Assembly (NCBI GenBank): GCA_033439295.1
Contig: JAVTLE010000003.1
Location: 1,860,001-1,924,000 of the forward strand
Length of the DNA stretch: 64,000 nucleotides
Source: Deuterostichococcus epilithicus
Taxonomy: Eukaryota > Chlorophyta > Trebouxiophyceae > Prasiolales > Stichococcaceae
Reading direction: 5' to 3'
Under the pieces are notes generated by a model. It saw only the letters and a list, made by a program, of their open reading frames with translations. It was not told the DNA's origin and searched no databases. Positions 48,955-61,967 of this stretch are shown one piece after another; the first letter of the stretch is position 1, and each line of letters starts with the position of its first letter. Position numbers and translations under genes: made by a program.

Positions 48955-49910
48955 CGTTAGTGCAGCCGGCTGTCCGGCGCCGAAGCTGGCAGATGGCTTC
49001 CAAGTGCCAGGCTGTGCTGCCGCCGCCTCTCGTCGGCATGCTGAGTGCAACGTCGCGCAGGATGCCAAAGCCGTAGCGGAGCCGGCTTGGCCATGAGGAA
49101 GGACGTTTTGCAGCTGCCCGCCTGGCACCTCGCTCTTGCCAGGCCGGAACAGGGGGCAGCATCACTCGCCCACTCAGCAATGGCCAGCAGGATGCCTGCT
49201 GGCCAGGCGCGTGAAACAAGGCTCACTGCCGTGGCCACGGCCGCTGATGCCGCTGCGCGTCGCAGGGCGTAGCAAGGCAGCGGCAGCTTGTGCAGGCGGT
49301 TCAACAGAAGTTGGTTGGCTCAACGGCGGTGGGGGACATGCACAACGGGCAGTGGAATCGATTGGGCAAGGGTCCAATTGTGCCTTCGAGAGTGCCTGTA
49401 TGTCTCCAGTGCAGGCTATCTTTAGCTACCTGTCCCTTGTAAGCACATACCTCTGCGTTTATCGCGCAGGTTCACAACCGCAATTCAGTGCAGTGCTGCC
49501 CCTGTAAGGTTGTGCAGATGCTGCTATACGCTAGGCTAGGAAGCCAGCCACTCGGTGTGCTCACATTGCGCTGTGAGAGGGGTCTCAGAATCATGTGGAA
49601 TATTGCATGCAGCAGCTCTTGCGGTTCAGAGCGGCATGTGAGTTCCCTTCCAGTGCGGCGAGAAGCACAGTCGCGGTGCAGCATTCATTCACTATACAGA
49701 CGCTCAAAACAGCTTCCTAGTCAGATTCCCGAAGGAAACCCCGAGCGGAAAAAGCCTCTGCCAAATCGAAGCCATATCCTGAGCCTGAAACCTAATGCCG
49801 AGGCCACACATGACCCACTGTTGAACATGAGCAGGCCCGGCGGTACAGACAGCGCAGCTGTGCAAGCGGCACATCCGTGCTGCCATGTGTTCCTGGCGAC
49901 AGTGGCGCCG
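48955..49910. other. Convergent intergenic region, ataxin-2 / UBC13
   Basis: About 0.95 kb that should hold both 3' UTRs. A plus-strand TGTAA lies at 49503-49507. No coding sequence is recognised. Confidence 0.5.
49503..49507 (+). terminator. Candidate TGTAA poly(A) signal, ataxin-2 gene
   Basis: First plus-strand TGTAA I see after the stop at 48954, implying a 3' UTR of about 550 nt. Weak support on its own. Confidence 0.25.
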
Positions 49911-51575
<1,665 letters not shown>

Positions 51576-52211
51576 GGTGAACCCCTTGTGAGTCGCAGAC
51601 ACCTCTGAAAGGTTTGCTGAGCGTTACAAGGGGGGGTCAGGCTGCAGCGCAGCGCCCAGCAGGCGCTCTTCTTGCTGATGTTTTCCAGCAGCAACTCAGG
51701 AGCCCCTTATTCCCCGCACCAAACAGCGCGCTGCAGCTGTCTCGCGGCTGTCTTCACCCTCCTGCGATTGATCGACTCTGCACAAGGCTGGAGCAAACAA
51801 CGCTTCAGTCGTTTGCATCGTCGTGCTTTGCGAGAGCTCAGAGCGGGTTTAGCATGCTGGGGTTTGCGCTTGGAGATGCGGCAGTGCAGCACCAAAGTTC
51901 GTTTGCCTTGAGCCCAGGATTAATCGCGCTTTGCAGCAACCAGGCTGGTTACGCTCCTTGTCCGGGCTGCGTCCGGCTTACGCTTCACACACATCCACGC
52001 ACACACTGCCAGCAGGTGCAGCAGCGGTCGCAGGCGAATCGCAGCCCACTTCGGCTTGATCCTCGTCTGTTCTAGCATTACAGCTGCCGTGCGAGCAGCA
52101 AACAGCACAGGCACTGCCTCTGACGGGCATTGGCACAGCAGTGCACACGCAAGAGTGCGTGCACCTGCTCACGTCTAGTCTGACGCAGCACCAGCGCGCC
52201 AGACAGCAGCA
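51576..52211. promoter_or_regulatory. Divergent promoter region, UBC13 / complex I subunit
   Basis: 636 bp between two start codons that face away from each other. No element recognised. Confidence 0.5.
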
Positions 52212-52857
52212 ATGGGGGGAGACAGCCACTTTTCGTACCCCAAAGGTGGCACTGCCATGCCTGCTGTACGCTATCGGCGTTGCATCGTCAGGGCTCTATT
52301 GTGCAGCGCAGTCGTGTGCAAGACAGGTATCTCTAGACACTGGCCTTGTTGGGGAAGTGCAGGTGTCTGGTCGCCTGCGGGCGGGTGGTGGGCCGACCCC
52401 AAGCACTGGCGGCGCAACACTGCATTGGCCTTCATGTAAGTCCCCAGCAATGCAAACTTGTGCCAATGTGCGCACGTCGGGACTGTGCCGTGACCCACAT
52501 GCTGAGAGCGTTGCCTCAGGCAGAGATTTTATGAGATGCACTGCGCTGGCTGTTGCTACCGCCCTGCTGAGCGCCGCAGCGCCTTCTGACTGCAGAGGCA
52601 TCGCGGCCATCGCAGTTCCTGTCTTCTTCAAGTCTGCAGAGCTGGAGGTGAGTCTTGCTGTGGAACTGAAGAATGCAAAGCTGCACGCAAGGACGCACGT
52701 CACTTGCAGTATTGAAGTCGGCTTGGGAGCACTGGCTGACACCCTATGCATTGTTCTGCAGCAACGCCCAGTGGCCCCAACAAGGCCGATTCCATCACAG
52801 AAGTGGTGCAAAAACTTCGGGAAGCCCAACCCGGATGCGATTGGTGGTCAGACCTAA
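52212..52857 (+). CDS. Small mitochondrial complex I subunit, plant At2g46540/NDUFA3-like
   Basis: Four exons: 52212-52245, 52363-52435, 52596-52647, 52762-52857; 84 residues. Features: an MGG start, VWSPAGGWWADPKHWRRNTA, one membrane-spanning segment (GIAAIAVPVFF), then EQRPVAPTRPIPSQKWCKNF near the C-terminus. This pattern (W-S-x-x-G-G, PKHWRRNTA, RPIPSQxWCKNF) is the one I remember for the Arabidopsis At2g46540 family, which has been assigned to the B9/NDUFA3 position of complex I. The product would be a single-pass accessory protein of the inner mitochondrial membrane. Family match is good; the NDUFA3 equivalence is from memory and less sure. The 238-codon frame over the same stretch is a different frame and not the gene. 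Confidence 0.8.
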
Positions 52858-53613
52858 TGCGTCAGGGTCGCCCTGGCGGGGCTGCACAAGGACCGGCTCG
52901 ATGCGGCATGGTCGATCCTGCTGCAGCATTGCTAGGTGAAGAATAGGTAGCATGCTGAAACTGCAATTTGGAGCGGTATTACCCCAATGAGAGGTTTGAC
53001 TCAATTTGGGTGCCAGCTATTGCACTCTCTGGTGCTGAAAGCATGCCACCTCCTAGGAGAATGAGCGGCTGCAGCTGTTTAACAGCAGCACAAGAGGGAG
53101 CAAAGCAGGCATGAAACAAACTTCGCCAGATGAAGCCAGATAACAGAAATATACAGGGAGACGGCAAAACGTGGATGGGTTAGGAAATGAGCGGGCGCCT
53201 AAGGGAAAGTTGCACTGCAGCACCAGAGAAAGAGGTGATGGTGCAAACCCTTAAAAAGCACTGGACAACAAGGCCTGCCGCTCTCGGTGAGCCAAAACGA
53301 ATCGACCAATACTCTTTAGTACGCAGACATCATTACAGCGCCGGGCATGTGCTGCCCAGGCTGCTGCCCGCCAAGGGGCATGCGCGCAAGGTGCTCTCCA
53401 GGGGGGAGGCTTGGTGTTTGACCCGATGGTAGGTTATTGCAGACGTGCCGGCAGGTCACTGGAGAAAAAAATCTGGTCTCATGTGGAGGGCCGCCGGCCA
53501 CTGCCCGCTACACCATCTGCACTGCGAAGCATGGTCGGACTAGAGACTGCGCCATGTGCAACTCCCGCTTCCCTCCTCCTCTAGGTGATGTCAGCATCCG
53601 TGTCGTCAGCAGT
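52858..53613. other. Convergent intergenic region, complex I subunit / 14-3-3
   Basis: 756 bp with both 3' UTRs and a minus-strand TGTAA at 53333-53337. Nothing coding is recognised. Confidence 0.5.
53333..53337 (-). terminator. Candidate TGTAA poly(A) signal, 14-3-3 gene
   Basis: TTACA on the plus strand, about 280 nt past the 14-3-3 stop. Motif only. Confidence 0.3.
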
Positions 53614-56286
53614 TCAGACCTCCTGCGAGGCGGCGTCCTCCACCTTTGCGTCACCGCCAGCATCGCGTTGGTCAGCGTCCTGGTCCTGCATGGCAGCACG
53701 CGTTGATGCGTGAGAAACCTGGGAGCTAGGGGACAACAGCATGCCTGCAGCCCCTTTAAGGAACAGAGCTGCCAGTGGATGGGTGGCATGAAGAGAGCAG
53801 CTGGACAGCACTCCGCTGACAGCGCATGCACGCAAACTGCAGCCGTGCTGCATGGCCGCGCTGTCCATGCTTGCTGGCTGCGTCTGCTCGCTGGTCAGCT
53901 GTGCTGAATCCTCAGACGCCACTTCACTGCGCTGTTGCAGCTGTCTGCCTGACTGTCGCTGAAGCCCTTGTGTTGGGGCTGCTGAGAATGGCGGCACCGC
54001 TCCGGGCGTCCTCCAAGCACCGCCTGCTGCGACTCAAAATCTGCCACACCCCATACGTCACGTGCTGCACGGACGCACAAGCACGGCGACGGGCAGCAGT
54101 CGGCGACATGGACCCCGAGAGAGGCGCGGCTGCGCGGCAGGATGCGCACATGCATGTCTGACGTCCAGAGCGTCAAGTTGTCGCGCAGCAGCTGCATGAT
54201 GAGGGTGCTGTCCTTGTACGACTCCTCGCCCAGGGTGTCCAGCTCGGCAATCGCCTCGTCGAACGCCTGCGTGCGCACAGAGGCGCACATCATCAGGTGT
54301 TTCATTCAGGTTGCCGGCGCCGCACGACAATCACATGTGGCAACACGAGGGAAAACCTTCGCAAAGGCCAGCCTCGGTCTTGGAAGGCAGACGAAAACCC
54401 CCATGCACAGCATGCATCATCAGCTGGCAGGATGATGCGCATCCACAGAGTGCTGAGGTTCATGAGGTGCCGGCCTGGCGGACCAGAAGCACGTATAGGG
54501 CACAGCTGGATGTAGTCTAGCACTGCATAGCCAGGAGCGCATGTGCAAGAAGATGAGCCCCCGCCAGCTGGCGACCCTGCTCGACGGGCACGGTGTGCTG
54601 ACAAGCACGGTTCCTGAGAGAGTGTCACAGGCATCAGCGCCCACCTGCTTCGCCAAGTGGCAGGCCCTCTCGGGCGAATTGAGGATCTCGTAGTAAAACA
54701 CCGAGAAGTTGAGTGCCAGGCCCAGGCGGATTGGGTGCGTCGGCGCCAGGTCGACCAGGGCGATGTCCTGTCATGGGTGTCATGGGTGTCAGGGTCGAGG
54801 CAGCAATGGCCGGGTCATACGCCTGCTTGCTTGGTGAGCTTATGACCCGAAGTGGCAAGCTGGTCGCGCAAACAGAGTTCAGACAGAGTTCACAAGCGTG
54901 GGGTCGAATCGGCAAATGCACACAGAAAACATTCGAGCCAGGTCAAACACTGCAGTCACCTGCGCCGCCTTGTACGCCAGCAGGGTGTGCTCTGCGGCGT
55001 CCTTGCGGTCGGAACTGGTCTTGAACTCCGCCAGGTAGCGGTGGTAGTCGCCCTTCATCTGTGAAGGCAAACAGTGGACCCCATTTGAAACCGCTTCCGG
55101 CGCCGCAGCATCACCGCACGACCAAATGCAGCTGAGCTGTGGGCCCCGAAAACAGCTCGCCTTCACGCCTCAGCTTAGCTTGCTGGCAACGGAACGGCAG
55201 CCTACCTTCAGGTAGAAGACCTTGGACTCGCCAGACGAGGCGGTGGGGATCAGGTGGTCGTCCAGCAGCGACAGGATGCTGCTGCAAATGTCAGACAGCT
55301 CCTTCTCCACCTGCGTGCCGCGACACAAGAGCAGGCTCAGCCGTCCGCTGGCTGTGCCGGCTGGGCAGTCCGGCCGTGAGGCGCGAGCGTGTACCGCTGC
55401 TCCGGCTGACACTTGCGACTCTCGGGAGCACCCGGCTCCGCGCCCCGATCCACGTCTGATTGGGGGACTTGGACCTTGCGTGCGGCACACACGGCGCCGC
55501 GGGGCCGGGCAAGCACCGCCAGGGCGCTTCCCAGTGCCCGCAGCTGGCCCCGGTCAGCGTGGGAAACAAGCCAGTGGTGATATCGCTACGCGGGGCAGGA
55601 CGCCCGCCTGCCGGCCGCTTGACCGCCCCTGCACCACTGAATGGATACAGCGGAAGGATCAGGCTGTATCTGGGACGGCCGCGGCCGGTGCCGGGCGCCT
55701 GGCTGACCCCGAGCCTGAGATCGCACTTTGTGCACAGGCTTGTGAAGCTCAACCTGCCCCAAAAGCCGGTTGGCTGTCTGCACCGCACAGGAAGGGTCCA
55801 GACTCGAGCCCAGCTGCGTGGGGACCGATTTGGCACAGGGTCCCAGTCGCCCAGTGGCAGTCTAGTCAGGGGCAACAACTGTGTCGAACTTCCAGTGGCA
55901 GCAGAGGGAGACCGGCTGGGCCAGGGCTGCTTGGGCAAACCAAAGCTGCCTCAGCTGCAGACAATCAGTCGTATGAGAGATCGCTGCTGCGGGTCAGAGC
56001 CACCCACCACTTCGCGGTATTTCTTGATGCGCTTGACGTGCTCATCGTTGCCCTTCGACTCCTCCTTCTGCTCGATGGAGGAGATAATCCGCCAGGAAGC
56101 ACGCCGCGCCCCGATCACGTTCTTGTAGGCCACACTGAGCAGGTTGCGCTCCTCCACGCTGAGCTCCTGGTCGTGGACCATCTGGGCAACCTTCTTCATC
56201 TCCTCAACCATTTCGTCATATCGCTCGGCCTGCTCGGCCAGCTTGGCCATGTACACACACTCCTCGCGGTCCACAGGGCCCGCCAT
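53614..56286 (-). CDS. 14-3-3 protein
   Basis: Phosphoserine/threonine-binding dimeric adaptor. Six exons (minus): 56011-56286, 55206-55310, 54960-55058, 54645-54767, 54150-54266, 53614-53685; phases close to 263 residues, normal for the family. Conserved blocks include [40 protein letters not shown] (with the phosphate-binding Lys and Arg), [51 protein letters not shown] and [12 protein letters not shown]. The short last exon encodes the variable acidic tail ([18 protein letters not shown]). It is divergent from the RRM gene, with 395 bp between the two starts. Confidence 0.97.
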
Positions 56287-56681
56287 TGTGCCTGCTGCTG
56301 TCAGGCCTGGGGAAAGCACTGTTCAAGGGCAGGCAATTGCTGCCAGCAGGGCGCTGGGCCGGTTCAGACACCAATCCTAAACCCTAAATGATCAACTGGG
56401 GGTCGTGACAAGAGCTCGTTCAGAACACAGGGGGTCGATGGCACTCCAGACGACGGGCCAAACTCCAGCCCGACCCCTCACACAGGAGCACCAGAAACAG
56501 CATTTACCTCGACCGACTATGCAATGACATCCTGCTGCTGCACCTCATTCAGTGTTGCGTGCCGATGTAGTTTGCACACAAGTCCACGACACACCAAGTC
56601 GACGACCGTATGCTGCCCAATCACACTTGACGAACTCTGCTGGCGGTCCCGTCCTTGACAATCCTTAACAATTGAAAGGGA
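56287..56681. promoter_or_regulatory. Short divergent promoter, 14-3-3 / RRM protein
   Basis: Only 395 bp lie between two start codons pointing outward, so the genes probably share a bidirectional promoter. No TATA-like or other element is evident. Confidence 0.55.
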
Positions 56682-58103
56682 ATGGCTGCCCGCACAAAGG
56701 GAGATTCAATGCAGCAGCCCACTGACACCTTGTTTTTCGGTGGCCTAGATCAGCGCGTCAACAAGAAGCTACTGCTGGAACTCAGCATGCAGGTGGCTGC
56801 CTTGTCAAAACACTTCAAGCTGACGGTAGATTGTATTTTTCAAGTCTGGTTCCCCTGCACCGCATACCTCTTCACCCTCCTAGGTGCCGCATGCGGCACA
56901 CAGCGCTTCGTGCGGGCGCGCAGCACTGCCATGGCATCCTGTCCTTGTAAGTAGGCGCCATCACAGACCCACTTATGCTGTGCTAACACGCAGGCTGGAC
57001 CTGTTGCACGCGTCACGCTGCCAGCAGTAGAACCAGACAGCAGCCAGCATCGCGGCTACGGATTCGCGCAATACACGTCGCTGGTGAGCACTGCCACTGA
57101 CTCGGGTCGACTGACCGACAGCGCAAGGCTGCAGTTGCAGAGCAGAGCCTTCCGCACACGCAGATGCTGCCGCAGCGCCGGTGCAGCGGTTTGGCAACCG
57201 ATGCTGATGGAACACAGCCCACATGCAGGAGAGCGCAAAGTACGCCCATGAGTTGTTCCAGGGCACGGTGCGCCTATTCGGCCGCGCTGTGCGAGTTGGG
57301 TACAGCCCCCAAGGCGAGCTCATTGCTACAGCCTCTCCTCTTGGTAGCTGATGCGAGCACACGGCCTCAGCTGCTGAGCATCGTCTCACCAGACATCATT
57401 GCATGTTGACTTGCACGCAGCAGGCTCACGCTCACGCTGTGTTTGCCGATGCCTAGGAAATGCTGGGACGTCGGCAGAGGCCGGTGACGCATAGCCTGGG
57501 ACTGCTGGCAGGCGGCTGAACCTTTCGAATCCAGACTGTTGAATGACATACGAGTAGACCAGGTCGCGCCACTGAGTCATCAGGTAATGCGTTGATCTGT
57601 CCATCAAGGCAAACTGACATCCTGTACTAATAGGAGTTCTTTTCAAGAAGGACGCTCGAGCTGTCTTGTCTTCCTTGCGCAGGAGATTGAGCAGCATGGT
57701 TGCTGCAGCTATTGCCGCACTTTCGCAGCTTGGCATGCCGGACACCCCTGAACCCATGGTATGCTGATTATTGATCAGGAGAACTGTCTTCAGGTGAAGC
57801 TTCAAGCAGACAGGATGTCGCTGCTAGGTGCTTTTTCTGAAAGTGCCTGATGGTTGTGATTGATTGCAGCATCCGAGGGTAGGGACGATTGGACGCCGCT
57901 TCAGTCCGTAAGGAATGCGGAGGAGACGTTTTGTGTGGGTTAGACAGAAGTATATGTGCAGAGTCAGCATCGCTGACTGCGAAAGGACCGTCAGGCTGAC
58001 AGGAACGTCTCTTAGCTAGGCTGGAGGCGTTCAACGACAGATGCTATCCAGGTCTGAAGCATCATCTGTGCCGCTTCACCCTGCGGTGGGGATGGCCACA
58101 TGA
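56682..58103 (+). CDS. RRM protein, RBM7-like
   Basis: Six exons: 56682-56792, 56994-57083, 57229-57299, 57683-57758, 57870-57907, 58052-58103; phases close to about 145 residues. One RRM fills exons 1-3: RNP2-like TLFFGGLDQRVNKKLLLELS, AGPVARVTLP, RNP1-like HRGYGFAQYTSLESAKYAHE and LFGRAVRV. The AGPV after helix 1 and the RGYGFAQY block resemble RBM7 (nuclear exosome targeting) and its plant relatives, and also SF3B4; RBM7-like is my preferred reading. Exons 4-6 code a tail (MVAAAIAALSQLGMPDTPEP, then SEASSVPLHPAVGMAT) and rest on phase and frame only. The stop is 14 bp from the stop of the convergent carboxypeptidase gene. Confidence 0.75.
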
Positions 58104-58117
58104 GATGTCACACCAGA

Positions 58118-61100
58118 TCAAACGTGTGACAAGGCGCCAGTGCGAAATCGAGAGGTCTTGTGGGACATGTTCAGCTGCAAAAGGCAGGGGCAGAGGCTCT
58201 GGTGCCCACTTGATCGTGTGGGAGCATGTGGCCGGCATTTGTAATGACCACCTGATGATTCAAGCCGCACCGTCAGCACTTGTTGAGCACCTCGTCGGCA
58301 TGCTGACAGGCACCAAGACAACTGATGTCGTGAGAACTTCAGACCTCACACAGTGCTGTACAGGAAAGCAGAGGCATGTGCGTGCCTGTGTGAGCGGGCC
58401 AGCGGCTTTAATGTAGCCGGCGACGCGTGTTGCATTTGCCTGTCTCCAGCCAGCGGCCTCCTGCGACAGCACCAGGGCATGAGACCGACATCATTGCTGT
58501 TGCAAGCCTGAGGCAGCGGCCTGACCCCTGCCGGCACGGCGTGCTCACCCTAACGGGCAGGCGCATGATGCGGCGCTCGGCTTCCTCAAAGGCTCTGCTG
58601 CCTGGCCACTGCAGTGTAGAGATCCACGCCTGGCTGGTGGCCACCCCATCCTGTATGTCAACTTGCCTGCAGGAGGAAGCCCATCTGGCGTCACGAGATG
58701 CCGCCATGAGATGCGAAGGGGAGTGCTGCCGTCAATGCGCTGGTCATCAGACTTTATGGTGTAGGGCGTGGCCTGGAGCCGCTCCCATATGGATAACCGT
58801 GCGTCTGCTGCTGCGGACAACAGCCTGCGTCGCGCCAGGGCCACCCATGCATGAGGCCGCCTGGTCGGCATGCTCGGTGCACGAAGGCAACCCGCCTGCC
58901 GCAGCCGCTCAATCCAGCACAGGAGTGGCAGCCTGGTGACTCATGGTGAGGACTGAGCACCCTTGGTACAGCAGCAGCGGCAGCCGCAAAAGGATGTCGG
59001 GAAGGAGGCGCTTCACGCTCTTCATCACGTCCGGCCCCAGGGTGGCCGCCACCACCGGGCTGCAGCCCACGAAGGTGTGGTCCGGGTCCGCCCCAAGCGC
59101 CGCCTGCACAGTCGTAAGCACATACAGTGTGTTCAACCTGGTGGATTTGTTGTATCATTCCTGTGCTCAGTCATCGCGCTGCCACATGCGCATAGCACCG
59201 CCTGCAGCCAGAGGCGCACAGGATTGATGAAGGCTTGTGATGCTCGCGCTGCTGCGCTGCCAGGGCCTGTGCCCGACGGCCGCGTTCAGGCCCAGGTACT
59301 GGCCGCAGGGCGACCCATGAGACCCGCGCCAGCTGGGCACCCCTTCTGGAAGCATGCAGATCGCTTGGATGCAGCAGGTTGGAATGAGGTCCACACGCAT
59401 GTCGCACACAGCGCAGCTGCCCTACAGGTCCTGCCCTGCGATGCTGGTTGGACAACGACATACCGGTTCGAAAGGACAGCCAGAGACACCTTCGCAGATG
59501 CAGCCGCACCTTGACGTCTGGACGGTTAACGAACTTGTCCACGTTGTCTGCCGCATCGTAGCCCCGCCACCGCCGCACGTCGTACAAAGTCGCGACGCCA
59601 CTGCAGTCTTGTATGTAGGTCAGCAGGGCTTCCCGAGCCTCGTGCGCAGCCGCCCACCGCCGCACCCGGATCAGTTCTGCAACCTTCCGCTCCCGGTCCT
59701 GTGCGTGGCCCCGCTGGCGCTGGTCGATGACGCCCATGAAGTAGGCCGTGTCCGCATGCGTGCGGACCTGCGGGCGCAGCAGGAAACCTGCTCGGCTCTG
59801 GGTTCTTCCAAAGACAGTTGTCCTTTGGAAACAGAAACGGCCGGGCGCGCCTGCAGCGAGCGCCCGCAACAGCGACTGGTCGCCTATCTGTTGCGATGAC
59901 GTCCCCCGCTTGCTTCCTCATCTCGTGCACATTGCTGCCCGTGCGGTTGCGGCTCACGTGCTGTTGGGCGGTTCCCACCCTGATGCGTGATTTAGCACTG
60001 CTCTCTGCCAAGCCGGCGGCTTGCCTGCGTGATCGGGTCCGTGAGGCCATCGCCGACGGCCAAGCCGGCCAGCCGGAACACAGGCGGCTGCAGCGGCCGC
60101 CCTGACGTGCCCCGCTCGAACCGCAGCGGCGGCGCGTGCCGCGGCCGCCTGCCGGCGCGCTGCTCCACCTGCAGAATTAAGTGGCCTGCAGCGCAAGCAA
60201 CGTTTGCTGACAGCAGACTTTCTACCCACTGCTATGTGGCCTGCACGCATATGGTACCGTATACCATGCAGGGCGCTCTGGATGGGCCTCCTATGCTCCT
60301 GGGTGCACTGCTGTGCAGCGCCGGGCCGGCACAAGCTGAGCTCCCGGCTTCATCGTTGTGACGGCATACTCGTGGTGACTCGTAGTGACGGGAGCCAGTG
60401 TTCTGCACGGAGTCAGGATCAGGAGGCGCCGCACCTATGGACGGCACATATTTGCCAGCATAGGACTCGCCGGTGATGAAAAGCGGCCGCCGCCGCAGCT
60501 CGGGGCGCTGTCGGAAGAATTCCTGCAGCCCCTCGTACAGGTCCTCCGCCACCTCCATCTCGTCGGTGGGAATGATGCCGTGCTTTCCTGAGAGCGAAAT
60601 GTCACCATGATGGTGTCAGTGGATTGGTTGTGACCCACTAACCCCGCGGCAGGAGCCCTGGAGCACTTGGACCCTTCTTGAGCAGCAGCCTTCTGCAATC
60701 GAAAGTTTGCTGAGAATTCTGCGAAACGCTGCTTGCCCGAGCGCGAGAAGCCAGTGCCCACGGGTTGGTCAACGAACAGCAGGCCCGCCTCGGCGTTCCA
60801 GCTGTGCGGGTTGCGCCTGAGGGTTGCGCCTGAGGAGCTTTCATCCAGCACATGCGGTCCCAACTCGAAGAAGTTCCCGAAGAGACTGGCGCAGCCAGGA
60901 CCGCCCTGCGAGAAGGAAAGTTGCGTTTTGCGTGGATCGGTAAGGACTTCCGAGTTTTGTGGCTTTGCCACAATACCAGGCTTCTGTGAAGCGTGCCAAC
61001 CCGCAAAGTGGCTACTGTAGATTCGAATCTATTTTCGGCACGGCCGCTGCGGCGTCACGCGGTCAACTGCAGGTTGTGGGACGAAGATGCCTTTTCGAGC

Positions 61101-61378
61101 AGCGATGCACACAAGTCATTCTGACTTACTTGCAGCCACAGCACCAGGGGAGTGTCCTTTGTGAGCTGGCGGCAGTCTCGGCATTCATAGTACACAAAAA
61201 AGAGGCTGCCATTGCCGTGAACTGGGAGGTACCCCGTGTCGCTGGGTCTGGGCAGCTGTGCGTCTTTATTGAAGATCTGCGCGATGCTTGCAAACGAGAC
61301 AGCCGAGCACAGACGTGCTGCAAGGACTATGCAGCCCAACAACAGGTATATTGGCGATCGCATATCAACTCGATACAT
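58118..61378 (-). CDS. Serine carboxypeptidase (S10; CPVL/SCPL-like), secretory
   Basis: Removes C-terminal residues from peptides in acidic compartments such as the vacuole. Eleven exons (minus): 61130-61378, 60728-60905, 60435-60587, 60230-60240, 60025-60168, 59510-59767, 58961-59103, 58549-58666, 58386-58460, 58210-58251, 58118-58174; 475 residues, the usual length. The N-terminus is a signal peptide (IYLLLGCIVLAARLCSA). The catalytic triad is present: Ser in GESYAGKY, Asp in LYQGQVDIQDGV and His in NAGHMLPHDQ; the oxyanion-side GGPGCASLFGNFFELGP is intact. The fourth exon is only 11 nt but restores both phase and the YVPSIGHIA match. Introns 5 and 9 use GC donors (60024, 58385). The end could instead be a TGA at 58171 if the last intron is retained. 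S10 membership is sure; the closest subgroup is CPVL-like from the spacing. Confidence 0.93.
58240..58244 (+). terminator. Candidate TGTAA poly(A) signal, RRM gene
   Basis: Plus-strand TGTAA 137 nt past the RRM stop. It lies inside an exon of the opposite-strand carboxypeptidase gene, so use of this site would make the transcripts overlap. Confidence 0.35.
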
Positions 61379-61967
61379 GACAACGAAAGCGAGTCTTCTG
61401 CACGCAAGGTGCGATGATTTCTTAACCAAAGGGGGTTGAAAACAGACCAAGGTGGCTTTTGCGCAACGGGAATGGGTTGTTGAGATGTTGCAAGTGGCAA
61501 TGTGAGTTGGGCCGCGGCTGGCGCCAGGAAATTCAAATTCATACATCCAGGGGCGGTTAAATGGCGATCGCCAAAACTTGCAGACCATTAGACCAAAAAA
61601 TAGGTCGCGCAACTGTTCTACCCTCGCGCTGCCCAAGGCAGAGTTGCAGTGCTGTCCAGTCTGCAGCAGACACAGCCGCCGCTGCCGCACATCGCTCCCC
61701 CCAGTTCACATAATAGTCAAAGGTGCTGCCACCGCCCTCTTCGCTCTCTGCTCTGCCCATTCTCTCATCAGATCGTCCTCTACAGTCCCAAACCGATGCT
61801 GCTCGGATCATGGTGAAGCTTGCGCCCTGCGCTGGTAATATCAAGGGTACAATGCTGGAGGGTCTGATTGCTGCCTAGAGAGGTACTTAAGTACGCAGAG
61901 CAATTGCAGCGTTCAGCCGCCCCGCAGAAGAAACGGACCAGTGACGGCTCCAACTCGCCGGGCAGCT
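61379..61967. promoter_or_regulatory. Intergenic: carboxypeptidase promoter and KCS 3' UTR
   Basis: 589 bp between two minus-strand genes. Nothing specific is recognised. Confidence 0.45.

Noticed and set aside
52141-52857. 238-codon continuous plus-strand frame
   Set aside because: The spliced four-exon model in other frames gives a clear small complex I subunit; only the last exon shares this frame.
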